From positions 432,689-496,688 of the forward strand of contig NW_014575555.1 in the NCBI RefSeq assembly GCF_000708205.1: 64,000 bases of DNA, in the 5' to 3' direction. The notes beneath the pieces were generated by a model that was not told where the DNA came from, did not search any database, and was given only the letters and a program-made list of their open reading frames with translations. Source of the DNA: Mixia osmundae IAM 14324. Lineage: Eukaryota > Basidiomycota > Mixiomycetes > Mixiales > Mixiaceae. How positions within the stretch are numbered: the first letter of the stretch is position 1; each line of letters opens with the position of its first letter. Both the position numbers and the translations under genes were made by a program. Shown here piece after piece: positions 22,722 to 32,784 of this stretch.

Positions 22722-22725
22722 TTTT
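22721..22725 (+). terminator. Polymerase III T-run after 5S, left copy
   Basis: Five consecutive T residues at the 3' end of the 5S gene. Confidence 0.6.
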
Positions 22726-23042
22726 GCATCTCGTCTGGGCACCACTGCCAGCTGGCTAGCTTTGAGATCTGCTGCGCTTGCTACACCTCGTAATTGNCGG
22801 GGCANCACTTCCATCTTTTGACGCGCGTATGTACGTATGCCGCGCCTGCCTTTTTTTAAATCGCTCCAATGTCGGATGTCATACTGACCTTCTGCTCCTT
22901 TCCGTCCTTTATCGACACCCCACCGAACGCCTGCAGTCGCAATGACCCACTTCGAAGCGTGCAGACGGTGACTCAGGATGAGGTCCTGCCTCTTCGTAGC
23001 TTACCGTCATCGGCTTGACTTTACTTAGCGTTCCCTATCGAT

Positions 23043-23402
23043 ATGGCTCGGCCAGAGCTACCGAATGAGCTTGACTTGCGCATCTCTAGGGCGCTCCAAC
23101 AATACGAGGAACCCATCTCGAGCTTAGCGCTCTGCTGTCAGAAGTTCGAGTCACCGGTCGAGCCTGTCCAATATGAGCATGTCATCGTCACCTCTGCCAG
23201 AGAGCCCTATAAGGGGCTGCTTACGCAGCGTGCTCCCCGTCCGAGCCTCTGCGCATACAACAAGAGCACTTTTGTGATCGCAACGCACCACCATAATCCC
23301 GGACCACTGCATACCCAATTGCGAGCGGTCATGAAGAGTGCTGTCAATCTGCATGGCCTTGGCTGGATCGCCGATGAGATGCTCCCAAGACTGTCGGCCT
23401 GA
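23043..23402 (+). CDS. F-box-like hypothetical ORF
   Basis: 119-aa ORF in the repeat spacer. The opening LPNELDLRISRAL...SLALCCQKFESPVEPVQYEHV follows the pattern of fungal F-box N-termini (LP-E-L...L..L-L-C..F...V-P--Y..V). No leucine-rich repeats or other domain follow before the stop, so it is truncated or continues through an unseen splice. Confidence 0.35.
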   Translation: MARPELPNELDLRISRALQQYEEPISSLALCCQKFESPVEPVQYEHVIVTSAREPYKGLLTQRAPRPSLCAYNKSTFVIATHHHNPGPLHTQLRAVMKSAVNLHGLGWIADEMLPRLSA

Positions 23403-24022
23403 TCCACAAGCTGCCCATCGTACCCTCATTCTCATAAGCTGGCCTTATGCCCCTGGAATCACTCCTAAATTTGGCCGACACTCGAAAAGCTTCACTGGAA
23501 TGTCACCGAGTAGATGCTCAAGGCTGCACGACCATGATCATCGATAAACCGACGGACAAGCAAATGAAAGCATGTGTGGCATCACTGTCCGCAACTATGA
23601 CGAAAGTTCGCTTCGTTTCGTCTGGGATTGACACCGGGTCAGTCATATCTTAAGTCTAACGATGCGCATGCTGACTCGGTAGCAGCAGTTCCTGCGCGAT
23701 TGACCGCTATCACGCCGACCTGACATTCCGCGCTACTCCCTTGGTACATGTCAATAAATCGAAGAAGCAGACAAATTTGTACCCACTTCTTGCACAATAT
23801 GACGCCTCTTCAAAAAAAGTACAGCTGTATCGCGCTTCCCTCGCAGAGTCGTCTTCGACCATGTCCGTGAACTTCGAAGAGGATTCCGTAAGACTATCAC
23901 GACGCGACTGATCAACAGCATGACCTCTTCGACCCGCTAATCTCGCCATGTCCGCTGTGTTTCTCATCGTCGAGCTGTAGTGTGCGCTCGACAGAACGAA
24001 CGCATTATGGAAACCACCGCTT

Positions 24023-24397
24023 CGTCTCAATATACCTCGTAACAGAGGCAAAGACTACTGTCACTGTGAGCTCTGTAAGATTCCCAATGGCGAAGGCACA
24101 TTGGTGCAGGTTTGAACTAAGGAAAGGCACACGAAGCGATCGGGACTTCTGGCTGCGAAGGCAGCAGAGCAAGCGCAAGCTGAAGTAGTTTCACGCGCCG
24201 AAGCTGCGGAGCAACCATATGGCGGCAATGAAGTGACTGTCGACGACCCGATGCGACAATTAGGCAATGAGACCCGAGCAGCGACCAAGTCAAAGCCGCG
24301 CAAAGCGAGATGCAATCATGTGTCCATCGACTATCTTAGCGGGAGTACTGCCGGGGGACAAACGAGCGTTTGCGGTCGAAGCCTTTTGCACAACTGA
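24023..24397 (+). pseudogene. Zinc-finger fragment interrupted by an in-frame stop
   Basis: A frame without ATG reads YCHCELCKIPNGEGTLVQ, then a TGA at 24113, then TKERHTKRSGLLAAKAAEQ and on to a stop at 24395. The C-x-C-x2-C...H layout resembles the N-terminal zinc finger often found in proteins linked to basidiomycete DNA transposons. The stop inside the finger and the lack of a start suggest a decayed copy. The family link is a pattern match only. Confidence 0.3.
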
Positions 24398-26100
24398 TCA
24401 GCACAAAGCTATCGCTGTGCGCAGGGTGTCTGAACGCCTGGCTTGCAGCTGACATCGAGTATTCCGTGCTTAGCGAGCCTTTCAGAATTTTATCGAGGCG
24501 ATGGCGCGGGACAAGGCATCTGATTCTTTGCCTCATCCCTGGTCGTCAGAGGAGCTTGCGCGCATGTTGCTTCTCCACTCAGCCTTGCCTGAAGATCTAA
24601 TGATCGACCACGGCCAAGTCACACAGCCCCTAATCTTCGCGTCTCGGCGCTTGAGCGAAGCAAATCGCGCTTCCGCCGCCGCAAACGCCTCACGCTGGGG
24701 CATCGAGCGCTTCTGCATCGTTCACGACTGTCATATTCATGATACCGCGAGTCAGCTCATCTTTCTGTACAATCACACGCTCTTCAGAGCAGCCGTCCAA
24801 CTCGGCCATGTTTCTGGCATCACAGCCATTGAAGCAGATCTGGATCAGAACGTCTACCTGGCCATATGTTCGCGATACCGGTCGTCCATGAGGCAGCAAT
24901 ATATTGTGCAGTGCAAGAACCCGAATGAGCATTGCGTCAGATGGTCAATTTGCAGAATCGTTATAAAGCGCTCGGGATCCAAAGAAGAGTCGCTTTGATG
25001 ACCGAATATGGCTGTCAACAAGAGGCTATCGACTCTGTTTCCTCATGTCCGGACTTCAACTTTGACACAGAGGATATAGGTCCAAATAGGAAGAGGCGAT
25101 TGCATGTCTCAAGTCGAGAAGAGTCAGCAATTGACTTTGGAGATATTATCACTCTGCTCCTCGAAGACCAGGACAAAGATCGTACTAACGGTCCAGCCCG
25201 AGCCAAGCGCATCCGGGATCCGCATAGTCGAGTCAAGACGGACAGAATTGCGCTCCGGATGCTCGCAATTACTACGACGGCGTTGGATCCAAATTCTAGC
25301 ACCTGTGCAGGTAGCGCGCCTCGAGATGCAAACTCGACTCATGCCTGCTACTGCAGCTGGTTGGGTCTCGGCAGCCTTGCATGCCAGGATCAATTTACTA
25401 CAGCAGAAGAATTCGGCAAAGTCATTGCAATCGATTCAAAACAGACTGATCATCTAACAACGTCCTTGGTAAACACGATGCCACCCAGCATGGCTGGCGA
25501 ACGTGCGCGTTTTTATGCTGTGTACTCATTGAAGCGACCGTCGGCGACGGGTCGCTGAAGATCTTGTACAGTCGCTCAGCGACGACGAAAGCCAATTGGA
25601 AGAATTGTCGAGCGACTACGTGATGCTGCCTTCGATTGGCGTTCAAGGAGTTTCTTAAGGCATTGATAGCACCAGAAGTTTGCCGATGTCCAATCAGTCT
25701 ACGATATCGCACCGCAAGGCAACGTAAAGGCTTAGGAGGAGGTAGAGCTTTGCACCCGTAAAGCACACAAGAGATGTTCACATATACCCTAATACCCGTT
25801 TCCAATAATGTAGTACCTTTTATCGCGCCTGGTATTGAAGGCTGCATGCATCCTTATAGTCAATCTGGGTCCATTGCGGATGGTTCATGCTAGTGTATCA
25901 TTGTGTGTCGAGATTTGGGCGTGGTCAGCGGCAGAAGGTCAGTATGACATCCGACATTGGAGCGATTTAAAAAAAGGCAGGCGCGGCATACGTACATACG
26001 CGCGTCAAAAGATGGAAGTGNTGCCCCGNCAATTACGAGGTGTAGCAAGCGCAGCAGATCTCAAAGCTAGCCAGCTGGCAGTGGTGCCCAGACGAGATGC

Positions 26101-26105
26101 AAAAA
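26101..26105 (-). terminator. Polymerase III T-run after 5S, right copy
   Basis: Mirror of 22721-22725. Confidence 0.6.
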
Positions 26106-26223
26106 TCTACTTTACCGCAGGATTCACGCGTGGTCCCCCACCGCATTACTGACTGGGCGTTACGAGGCTTAATTGGGCAGATCTGACGGGATGCCATGCT
26201 TCTCTCGTACTATGAAGGTAGAT
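26105..26223 (-). rRNA. rrn5: 5S ribosomal RNA, right copy
   Basis: Exact mirror of the left 5S gene within the right arm, 119 nt, with the same helix I ends and box C region. It also reads inward, so the two 5S genes face each other across the spacer. Confidence 0.9.
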
Positions 26224-26243
26224 ACTGGCACAATCTTGCTTAG

Positions 26244-26252
26244 TTATATATA
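26244..26252 (-). promoter_or_regulatory. TATA-like element upstream of 5S rRNA, right copy
   Basis: Mirror of 22574-22582, at the same distance from the 5S start. Confidence 0.55.
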
Positions 26253-26677
26253 GTCCATTNANNGTNATCGCCACGTCATGCATGATGCTCGCGAAGTCGG
26301 TACATCCACNACCACCTTGACTCACGTCGGCCATCTCGACAAGCGATTCTCAGAACTGCTTTGCANCCTCGTCANTCAGGTCTCCGCGCTGANCGGCCAG
26401 CGGCAATGTGCACATGAGCGTCAGACTGGCGACCCGTAGCAACGCTCGTCAGCTTGNACCAGCAAGACCTCCTCTCAGTAGAGCTGCAGAGAGGCCACCA
26501 GACTCCGAACGACGAGCGCAGCCTACCAGAGCAGCACTNAAGCTCAGGGTGAGNTGANTGCCTTCCGTTCTTAGACGACTCGAGTGACCGGCAGCGCAGT
26601 TCAAGACCTTTCCGTGGAAAGGCAGGACGGTCTCTTACACCCGGCCGCGAGCGNCTGGTCATGATCAGCAAGCGAGA

Positions 26678-27293
26678 ATGACAGAGAAGCCGCCGAGACC
26701 GTTCTCGGTGACGCAAGAAGCCAATCCTCGCNTGATGCAAGGCAGGGAAGCCGTCTGGTCATGCNTCCACTTTCACATGAGAGTCGTCCTGCCGCCACGC
26801 AACGGCGTCGCACGACAGCAGATTGCTCGCTGGTCGGCGCAACATGGCATGTACCGGTCGGCCCCCTTTGACGGAAACGCAAAGCCGCGTCGAAAGACGC
26901 CAGCCGTCAGNTTCACCATCATCGTNCCCAAGACCAAAGAGACCAAGCTCAGCGTCATCCGGAATCGCATCCAGACTCGCTTCTTGTCTGCCGTCCGGCT
27001 TGTCGCTCAGCACGACGCCATGCCCGCACGGGATGACCAGGCACACCCGTTTAGCGTGTCCTCGAGCGATCTGCCGACCCGTCTGGACGACTTTCTGCTG
27101 CCAGACAGTCATTACTTTGTCTCGCCCTCCTTTCGCTTGCTCACGCTCGACTTTGGCGAGCTCATCGGTAGCGTCCGTCGCGGTCTGCTCGCCGTCAAGG
27201 TCAGTCTTNACTCGCTTTACACCTNGCTCAANTCACTCATGCTGTCGCGAANTGTGACAGACCNCAGTCCAGCGACGAGAAGACAACTTCTAG
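26678..27293 (+). CDS. RnpA-like gene, right copy
   Basis: Second copy of the gene at 21533-22148, predicted exons 26678-27199 and 27261-27293. It keeps the RNRI helix and the same intron. Several codons contain N, so whether both copies are intact cannot be judged. It transcribes outward, toward the RPA34-like gene. Confidence 0.42.
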
Positions 27294-27572
27294 GGTCAGA
27301 NAGCATGCAATGNTGTTGGTTGTATCGAGCTTGCTATGTCACAATGCATCGCACGAAAGNAAGCGAGCTTGCCGGCTTATTTGGCTCGCATGATCGTTCG
27401 GCGACTGCTCGCACTACCGATGATGCGATGCGCACAGTCTGTCATCAGTCGCAAGCAGCTTCTGTCTCGTACAAAGCGAGTNCAGCCTGCTTGCTGGTGC
27501 AGTCGACGAAGCCGCAAAATTTCTTCGCGCTGTTTATATTGACACCCCGCCGAATTTGCCGAAGCGAGCGCT

Positions 27573-28413
27573 ATGAGCTCTGACAATAGCTCTGGCATTG
27601 ACGATAGCGGCAGCGGCATCAGTGACGATGATCTGGAAGCAGTCGGCGCAACGAGAGCCTCCGCGAGCGATCAAGATCTCGCGAATGCGCCTCGGTAAAT
27701 CAGCTATCGACCCTGATGATTCGCATAGTGCTCACGTTCGAGCAGCTCAGGCTTTCAATCGAAGCTTGTCGGCGCCGATAGCTTGTACAGTGCAGAGACC
27801 GAAGCACTTGCAAACCTTGACGATGATGAAGACTTGGAGCTCATGGTCGTTCGAGTGCCTGACTCTGTGAGCTCCATTCGAATCAAGCTGGCAGAACGAT
27901 GCTCATCGAGAGGCTGCACAGTTTGACATACATGCGCTTGAAGGGGTAGAGATTGGCTTGCCGAGCTCGAGCGAACGGAAGAGAGACAAGCGCCGCAAGC
28001 TCGGTCAGTGTACGCAGGCAGGCGAAAGCTACGACTTGGCTCTCGTTCATCATGCTGGTCAAACACAACCGCAAGCGAGCGCAGAGGATATGCTACACCT
28101 GACGCCATTGGTTCCGTCGCTCACGAACGGATCAAAGACACGTCTACGGATGTCCAGCAAGCCTGTTGCATATGGTATCATTGTAGAGCCCTCCCTAGAC
28201 TCGCCGCCTGTGGCCTTACCAAAGGCGCCAGGTCGACACCACAAGCGACATGCACAGCCAGAGTCCTTACCGGGACTTTTTGATAGACGAGAAAGCAACG
28301 CGAACCAGCTCAAGGTGCAAGAGGCATGGTCGCCCACTTATCACTCCCAAACGGGTGGTGACGTCCTCAATACGCATAGCGATCGGCAGCATCAGAGCGC
28401 ACTGAAGACATAA
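27573..28413 (+). CDS. Probable RNA polymerase I subunit RPA34 (A34.5) family protein
   Basis: Three exons (27573-27694, 27746-27866, 27922-28413) give 244 aa. The N-terminus is acidic and Ser-rich (MSSDNSSGIDDSGSG). A middle segment reads DLELMVVRVPDS then FDIHALEGVEIGLPSS, similar to the short beta-rich region by which A34.5 dimerises with A49. Then come YDLALVHHA, TRLRMSSKPVAYGIIVE and a basic, disordered tail. The call relies on this motif order and size. An unrelated nuclear protein is possible. The start codon is 61 bp outside the right repeat arm, mirroring TMA22 on the other side. Confidence 0.42.
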
Positions 28414-28492
28414 GACAAGGCCGATGAACCCTACTGTACGACTTGCGTGTTGTTGATATCAAGTTGCATGGAGCATATTGCGATTGCGAGCG

Positions 28493-31380
28493 CTACAAGA
28501 GTTCAAGCACTAGTCCGGCTGCGATCGTCTCTCCATTCCTTCGCAAGAGGAAGCGACCCAGGCCGCGATTGGTGGCGTAAGTCTCTATGGGTATTGCTGA
28601 CGAGCTACTGCCGTCGCCTCGGATGCGTATGCTCACCTTCGCGGAAGATCCGCTGCCGAGCGTCCTTGGTCTCACTTTCAGAATCTCGCCGCTTGCTTTG
28701 TCGAGGGTCGCTTCGAGTTTCGCAACCGACGCAGGTATCTCGCGGCTCTGGTGAAAGAGCTCGACCGATGCGCCCGTCGTGATCGGCACCTTCAGATCGA
28801 ACACGACGATCTGTGCAAGAAAAGAAGCCGACATCGGTACTAGCGACAAAGGCGGACACAGGACACTTCCGACGCTATCGTCCCAATGTCAGCAATCTCA
28901 CATCACACCCAAGTGAAGACTGACTTGACATAGATTTGGTCGAGTCCAGAGAGATACACTGTTACGTTCATGCCGGCTGCGGCCCAGCTGCTCGTCTCTC
29001 CGTCGACTTCGATAGCTGGACAAGCATGCACGTCAGCTCTCGCTTGCCGAAACGGCGGACAGCAGCTCGTACCCCTGACGATGCCCGTCTGATCACCGGG
29101 AAGCGCTGCCAATTCGTCACCGACCCGTACTAGTCCGCTCTCGAGACGACCAGAGACGCCAAGGCCGGATGGACCACTACTTTGCCCACGAAAAGCGTTG
29201 GAGACTGGCAATCGTAAGGGACCGTCGTAGTCGCGCGAGGGCGTATCGAGACGGTCGAGCTGCTGCACCAGAGTCGGCCCGGCATACCATGCTTTGAGGA
29301 GATCGTCTTTCCGATCTAGCAAATTCTCGCCTGAGGTGGCACCGCAGGGTGCAAACGAGATCTTGCTCGTCTTGAAGCCAAGCTTTGTAAGAAAAGGCTG
29401 CATTTGCTCGACGATATCGTTGTAGCGCCTTTGCGACCAGCGGACCTGTCGACACCTATCAGTATGGTGGTCCGAAGGAATTATGATGCAGCACGAACCA
29501 TGTCAAGCTTATTGATTGCTACGACGAGCTGTTGCACGCCCAGACTTCGAACAAGCAGCGCGTGCTCGCGCGTTTGGCCGCCTTCATTGAACCCAGATTC
29601 AAAGCCGCCGCTCGAAGCGTCGACGACAAGGATGGCTGCATCCGCTTGAGAAGCACCGCCAATCATGTTCGGAATGAAATCTCGATGGCCAGGTGCGTCG
29701 ATCAGGGTGAACTGTCGCTTTTTCGTCCGGAAGGTGTCCAGTGCGATGTCTATGGTGACTCCTCTTCGGACAACTGATGAGTGTGGATGGGCTGGCAGGA
29801 CTATGTGCTCACCTTTCCCGCTCTTCGGGCATCTGGTCAAATGTCCAAGCATACGCAAAGCTTCCCTTTCCTGCCTTTGCACTTTGCCGTTGGTTTGCCT
29901 CCAATGCCCGATCAGAAGTATGACCCAATTCGTACAGTAGTCTTCCCATGAGGGTTGACTTGCCTGCATCCACGTGTCCGACGACGACGAGGCTGATACG
30001 AGCTTGTTGGGCCTTGTCTTGCTGCGAGAGCAACTTCAGGATTTGTTCCCTGCTCTGAGCAGGCATCTCTGGTTTGGACGGTGCGTCAGACGTGGCTGTC
30101 TGCAAGCCCAATGCGCGCAGATCCGTAGCCAGTGTCGCATCCTCCTCGACTCGTTTGCTGGAAGGGACAGCAGTGCCTTTGGCCGCTGACTTGTTCGCCT
30201 TGGGCGTTGCCGCTTTACTGATTTGCACAGGTGCAGCAGCTGCTACTTTGCGAGCTTGCTCCGCTGCAGATCATAGTGCATGTCAGTGGTGAAGCCAGAA
30301 CTACCCGACGAAGCCACAGACATCGGAAGGGGAAACTATGTACGCGACTTGAGAGGAGCATGTGAGCCAAGTGCAGTGCCTTTACGGGCGCGTGCGACGA
30401 GATCATCCGGTGATGGACCAGCAAAGGCATCGCGCACGTGAGGCGTCTGCATACTCATCGCCACATTGGATCGTGAAGCGCCCGACGAAGGAGCACCAGC
30501 TGCTGACATGACGCTGCCGAAGCCTGTGTGCCGATCAGAGGCAGAGCGAGCGACGAAGATCGCAGACGGCTCCGGGATGATGTAGATTTCCTCCAGTGGC
30601 GCAGCTGTCTGTGCGGCGCGCGTCTTCGCGGCTTGCAGAGCAGATTTAGCGGGGACTATGCCGGTACCGCCACGTCGATGAGAGGACTGCATTTTGAGTT
30701 GCAGCTTCGATAGCTTCGCTGGCGGTGCCCCAGATGCAATGCTCTCCATCGGCGGTGATGCGAGCGACAGCGCTCCGGCACGTTCTGATAAATCGGAGGG
30801 ATCGCCAATGTCTGGACACGACGACACTCAATATTGTGGTCGAGCGCGGGAGTGGGATGGGAAGGAGGAGAAGGGAAAGAGTGCCTGACCTTTACGCTTG
30901 CGTTCTGCTGCAGCCTGCGCTTTGCTCTCCTCGTCTGCGACGCGGTTTGAGCCAGCGTGCTTTGCAAAATTGAGGCCTACTTACCAAGCAGGAAATCTGT
31001 GGCTTGGTCGACGTCAAAGTAGAAGTTCCATAGAGCTTCTCTAATTCGCTTGTCCGAGATCTGCGAGCTGGTCGGGCCTAGTATCGCTTGTATGGACTGC
31101 AGTCCAGCCTCCAATTGGCCTGCGTCGTCACGTCAGCAGGCGAAAGAGAAGACGACGCGACACAGACGAGATTGAGCAGGCGTTATATCGACTGCAGGCG
31201 AAGGTCAATGACACGCTCAGCTTGCTGCATGCAAAGGAACGCACCGAAAGCATCGTCGGCGTCGCCATAGTCTGCGCCGTCGTCGAGCTCCTCTAGCAAG
31301 CGCGCATGAGCGCCGACATGTGCTTCAGTATCGAGCTTACCATCCAGATCGAGCTGCTTGACCAGCCTATGCCTTGACAT
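28493..31380 (-). CDS. HBS1: HBS1, ribosome-rescue GTPase
   Basis: Partner of Dom34/Pelota that splits stalled ribosomes in no-go and nonstop decay. Ten exons (31380-31341, 31292-31245, 31191-31168, 31119-30985, 30934-30890, 30811-30344, 30263-29813, 29763-29499, 29445-28925, 28874-28493) give 792 aa. The N-terminus [18 protein letters not shown] and the helical HBS1_N domain ([18 protein letters not shown]) come from five small exons. A long disordered linker follows. The GTPase domain carries [30 protein letters not shown] and NKLD. Two beta-barrel domains end in LVLEL. All introns are GT-AG, 48-80 bp. It is longer than yeast Hbs1 because of the linker. Confidence 0.94.
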
Positions 31381-31544
31381 GAGGCCGACTGAAGATGCGC
31401 TGTGACCGGGGCAGTCGCAATTATGCGCCAAGTCGATCTCAGTAAATGCCCTAAATGACGTTGCGCCGCGTTGGCTCGCTCCGTTTTTCGCCAGGCCGAA
31501 GCAGCTTCACTCACCTCTGACAGTAGCTCATCACAATATCAAAT

Positions 31545-32383
31545 ATGTCTTCGCCATCAGCTCGTAAGTGTTGGACGGCCACCCACGAGAGCTCGACTGA
31601 CCATTGTGTCGATCTTGCTCTCCCTCTCCACTTTGTTGTGTCTACCTCTCCCTGGGTCACGCTCTCCGTCACTGTCTCCTGATCGCCCGCTGCCGCTCGT
31701 CTCACAGTCCTCACTACGTAAGCCTCGCTGCTGGCTCTGTCCGAGCGCGAACTGATCGTTGCTTTGCTCTGCCTTGCTTCACCGTCTCCGCTGACCTCAA
31801 CGAACGTGTCCTCCTCACCTGCCTCGATCTGGCCATGACACTCAACAGGCACGTTCACAGCAACCAGATTCAGGTGCTGTCAGTCGCAAGACTCGCCATC
31901 GGTGGTGTTGCTTTCTTTGCACCCGCATTTTTCACCCAGAGGTAAGCTCTTACGCCCACGTCACTTCACCGCCTTTCCTGATGCTGACGCTCTCCTCGTC
32001 CACTCAGATTCTTTGGCTTCACCCAGCGAACGAGCTCTGGCTCTTCCGCGACCGCCTCGACTACATCTACCAAGGCCGGCTCGCCCGAGGAGACTACCCT
32101 CGCAATCCGCCTCTTTGCCACTCGTGAGGTCGTCTTCGGTCTCTTGCTCCGTGACTCGTCCTCCTCGGTCGTCGAGCGCGCCCTCCAAGTCGGTCTGATC
32201 AACTCTGTTCTCGACATTGGCGCGACCGTCTTTGGCTTCGTCGAGGGAAACCTGTCGCGCGAGATTGCCGTAAGTAGTGGTCGCGCAATCGATTCTTGCA
32301 CGCTGACATGCGGGCTCCAGACCGCCGTCGGAGGCTTCGCTGCTCTCTCGGCGCTCTTCCAGGCATACATCCTCAACCGATAG
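31545..32383 (+). CDS. Small membrane protein, DUF4267-like
   Basis: Four exons (31545-31563, 31884-31941, 32008-32269, 32321-32383) give 133 aa. The first coding exon is 19 nt and the first intron is 320 bp, the longest clear one in the window. Four hydrophobic segments are visible: LAIGGVAFFAPAFF near the start, then RLFATREVVFGLLL, LQVGLINSVLDIGATVFG and the C-terminal TAVGGFAALSALFQAYIL. The order resembles DUF4267 proteins (R-x-F-G-x-R, then N-x-x-D, then GG-x-A). Function unknown. Divergent from HBS1. Confidence 0.7.
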
Positions 32384-32784
32384 ATGTCTGATCGTGACGC
32401 AAGGAGCACTCGATCGAATTAAAGTCGTGTCGACCCCGGGCGCAATGTCTTATTGAATGCAACACGAAGCTGTTCCGCACTATCACTCGCGAGCATACAT
32501 TCTGACCATTGCGCAAACACTCGCACGAGCCCCCCTTTCCTTCGCATTCGCGCGTTCCGCTGAGCCGCGCATTGATTCCTCGATCCTGCGCACTGGCCTG
32601 CTTTGACTTCATCTCATCTTCTCTCTGTCGTCAATGCAAAAGTTCTGCTGACCGATCTTCACAGGAATGACCGAGCGGCAGGGACGGCGATGGCTCATCT
32701 ACCCTCGTCCGCCCACTGCGCAGGACTCAGATTAGCAGATGTATCAAGATATCTAGATCAGCCTGCCCTTCCAAACAACCTACG
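32384..32784. other. 5' region of the GATA-factor gene
   Basis: About 400 bp with pyrimidine-rich stretches near 32610-32640. It probably holds the promoter and leader of the GATA gene. No conserved ORF. Confidence 0.4.

Larger units (their letters stand above)
21315..22895. repeat. Left arm of a 1581-bp inverted duplication
   Basis: The sequence from 21315 to 22895 reappears reverse-complemented at 27511-25931, with every position satisfying a + b = 48826. Both arms are the same length with no indels noticed. The only visible differences are ambiguous bases (for example near 21900, 21915, 22560-22566, 22798 and 22805), which recur at mirrored sites. Identity stops abruptly at both ends. The arm holds a 5S rRNA gene and an RnpA-like gene. 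No target-site duplication or terminal short repeat was found. Confidence 0.93.
22896..25930. other. Unique spacer between the inverted arms, with decayed ORFs
   Basis: About 3.0 kb with no complete recognisable gene. It contains several mid-sized reading frames on the plus strand in different frames, without clear starts or splice links. They include an F-box-like ORF (23043), a zinc-finger fragment (about 24020-24397), and ORFs at 24501-24998 (165 aa) and 24932-25558 (208 aa) that I cannot assign. A further acidic stretch at about 25555-25661 ends in a stop. Its look differs from the compact housekeeping genes around it and suggests a mobile or orphan segment in decay. Confidence 0.5.
25931..27511. 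repeat. Right arm of the 1581-bp inverted duplication
   Basis: Reverse complement of 21315-22895. It carries more Ns than the left arm (for example 26391, 26525, 26654, 26765, 27210-27360), placed at sites where the left arm has ordinary bases, as when reads from two near-identical copies were mixed. Ends 61 bp before the start of the RPA34-like gene. Confidence 0.93.

Noticed and set aside
24932-25558. 208-aa ORF as an intact gene
   Set aside because: It overlaps a 165-aa ORF in another frame, has no recognised domain, and no intron joined the two in phase.
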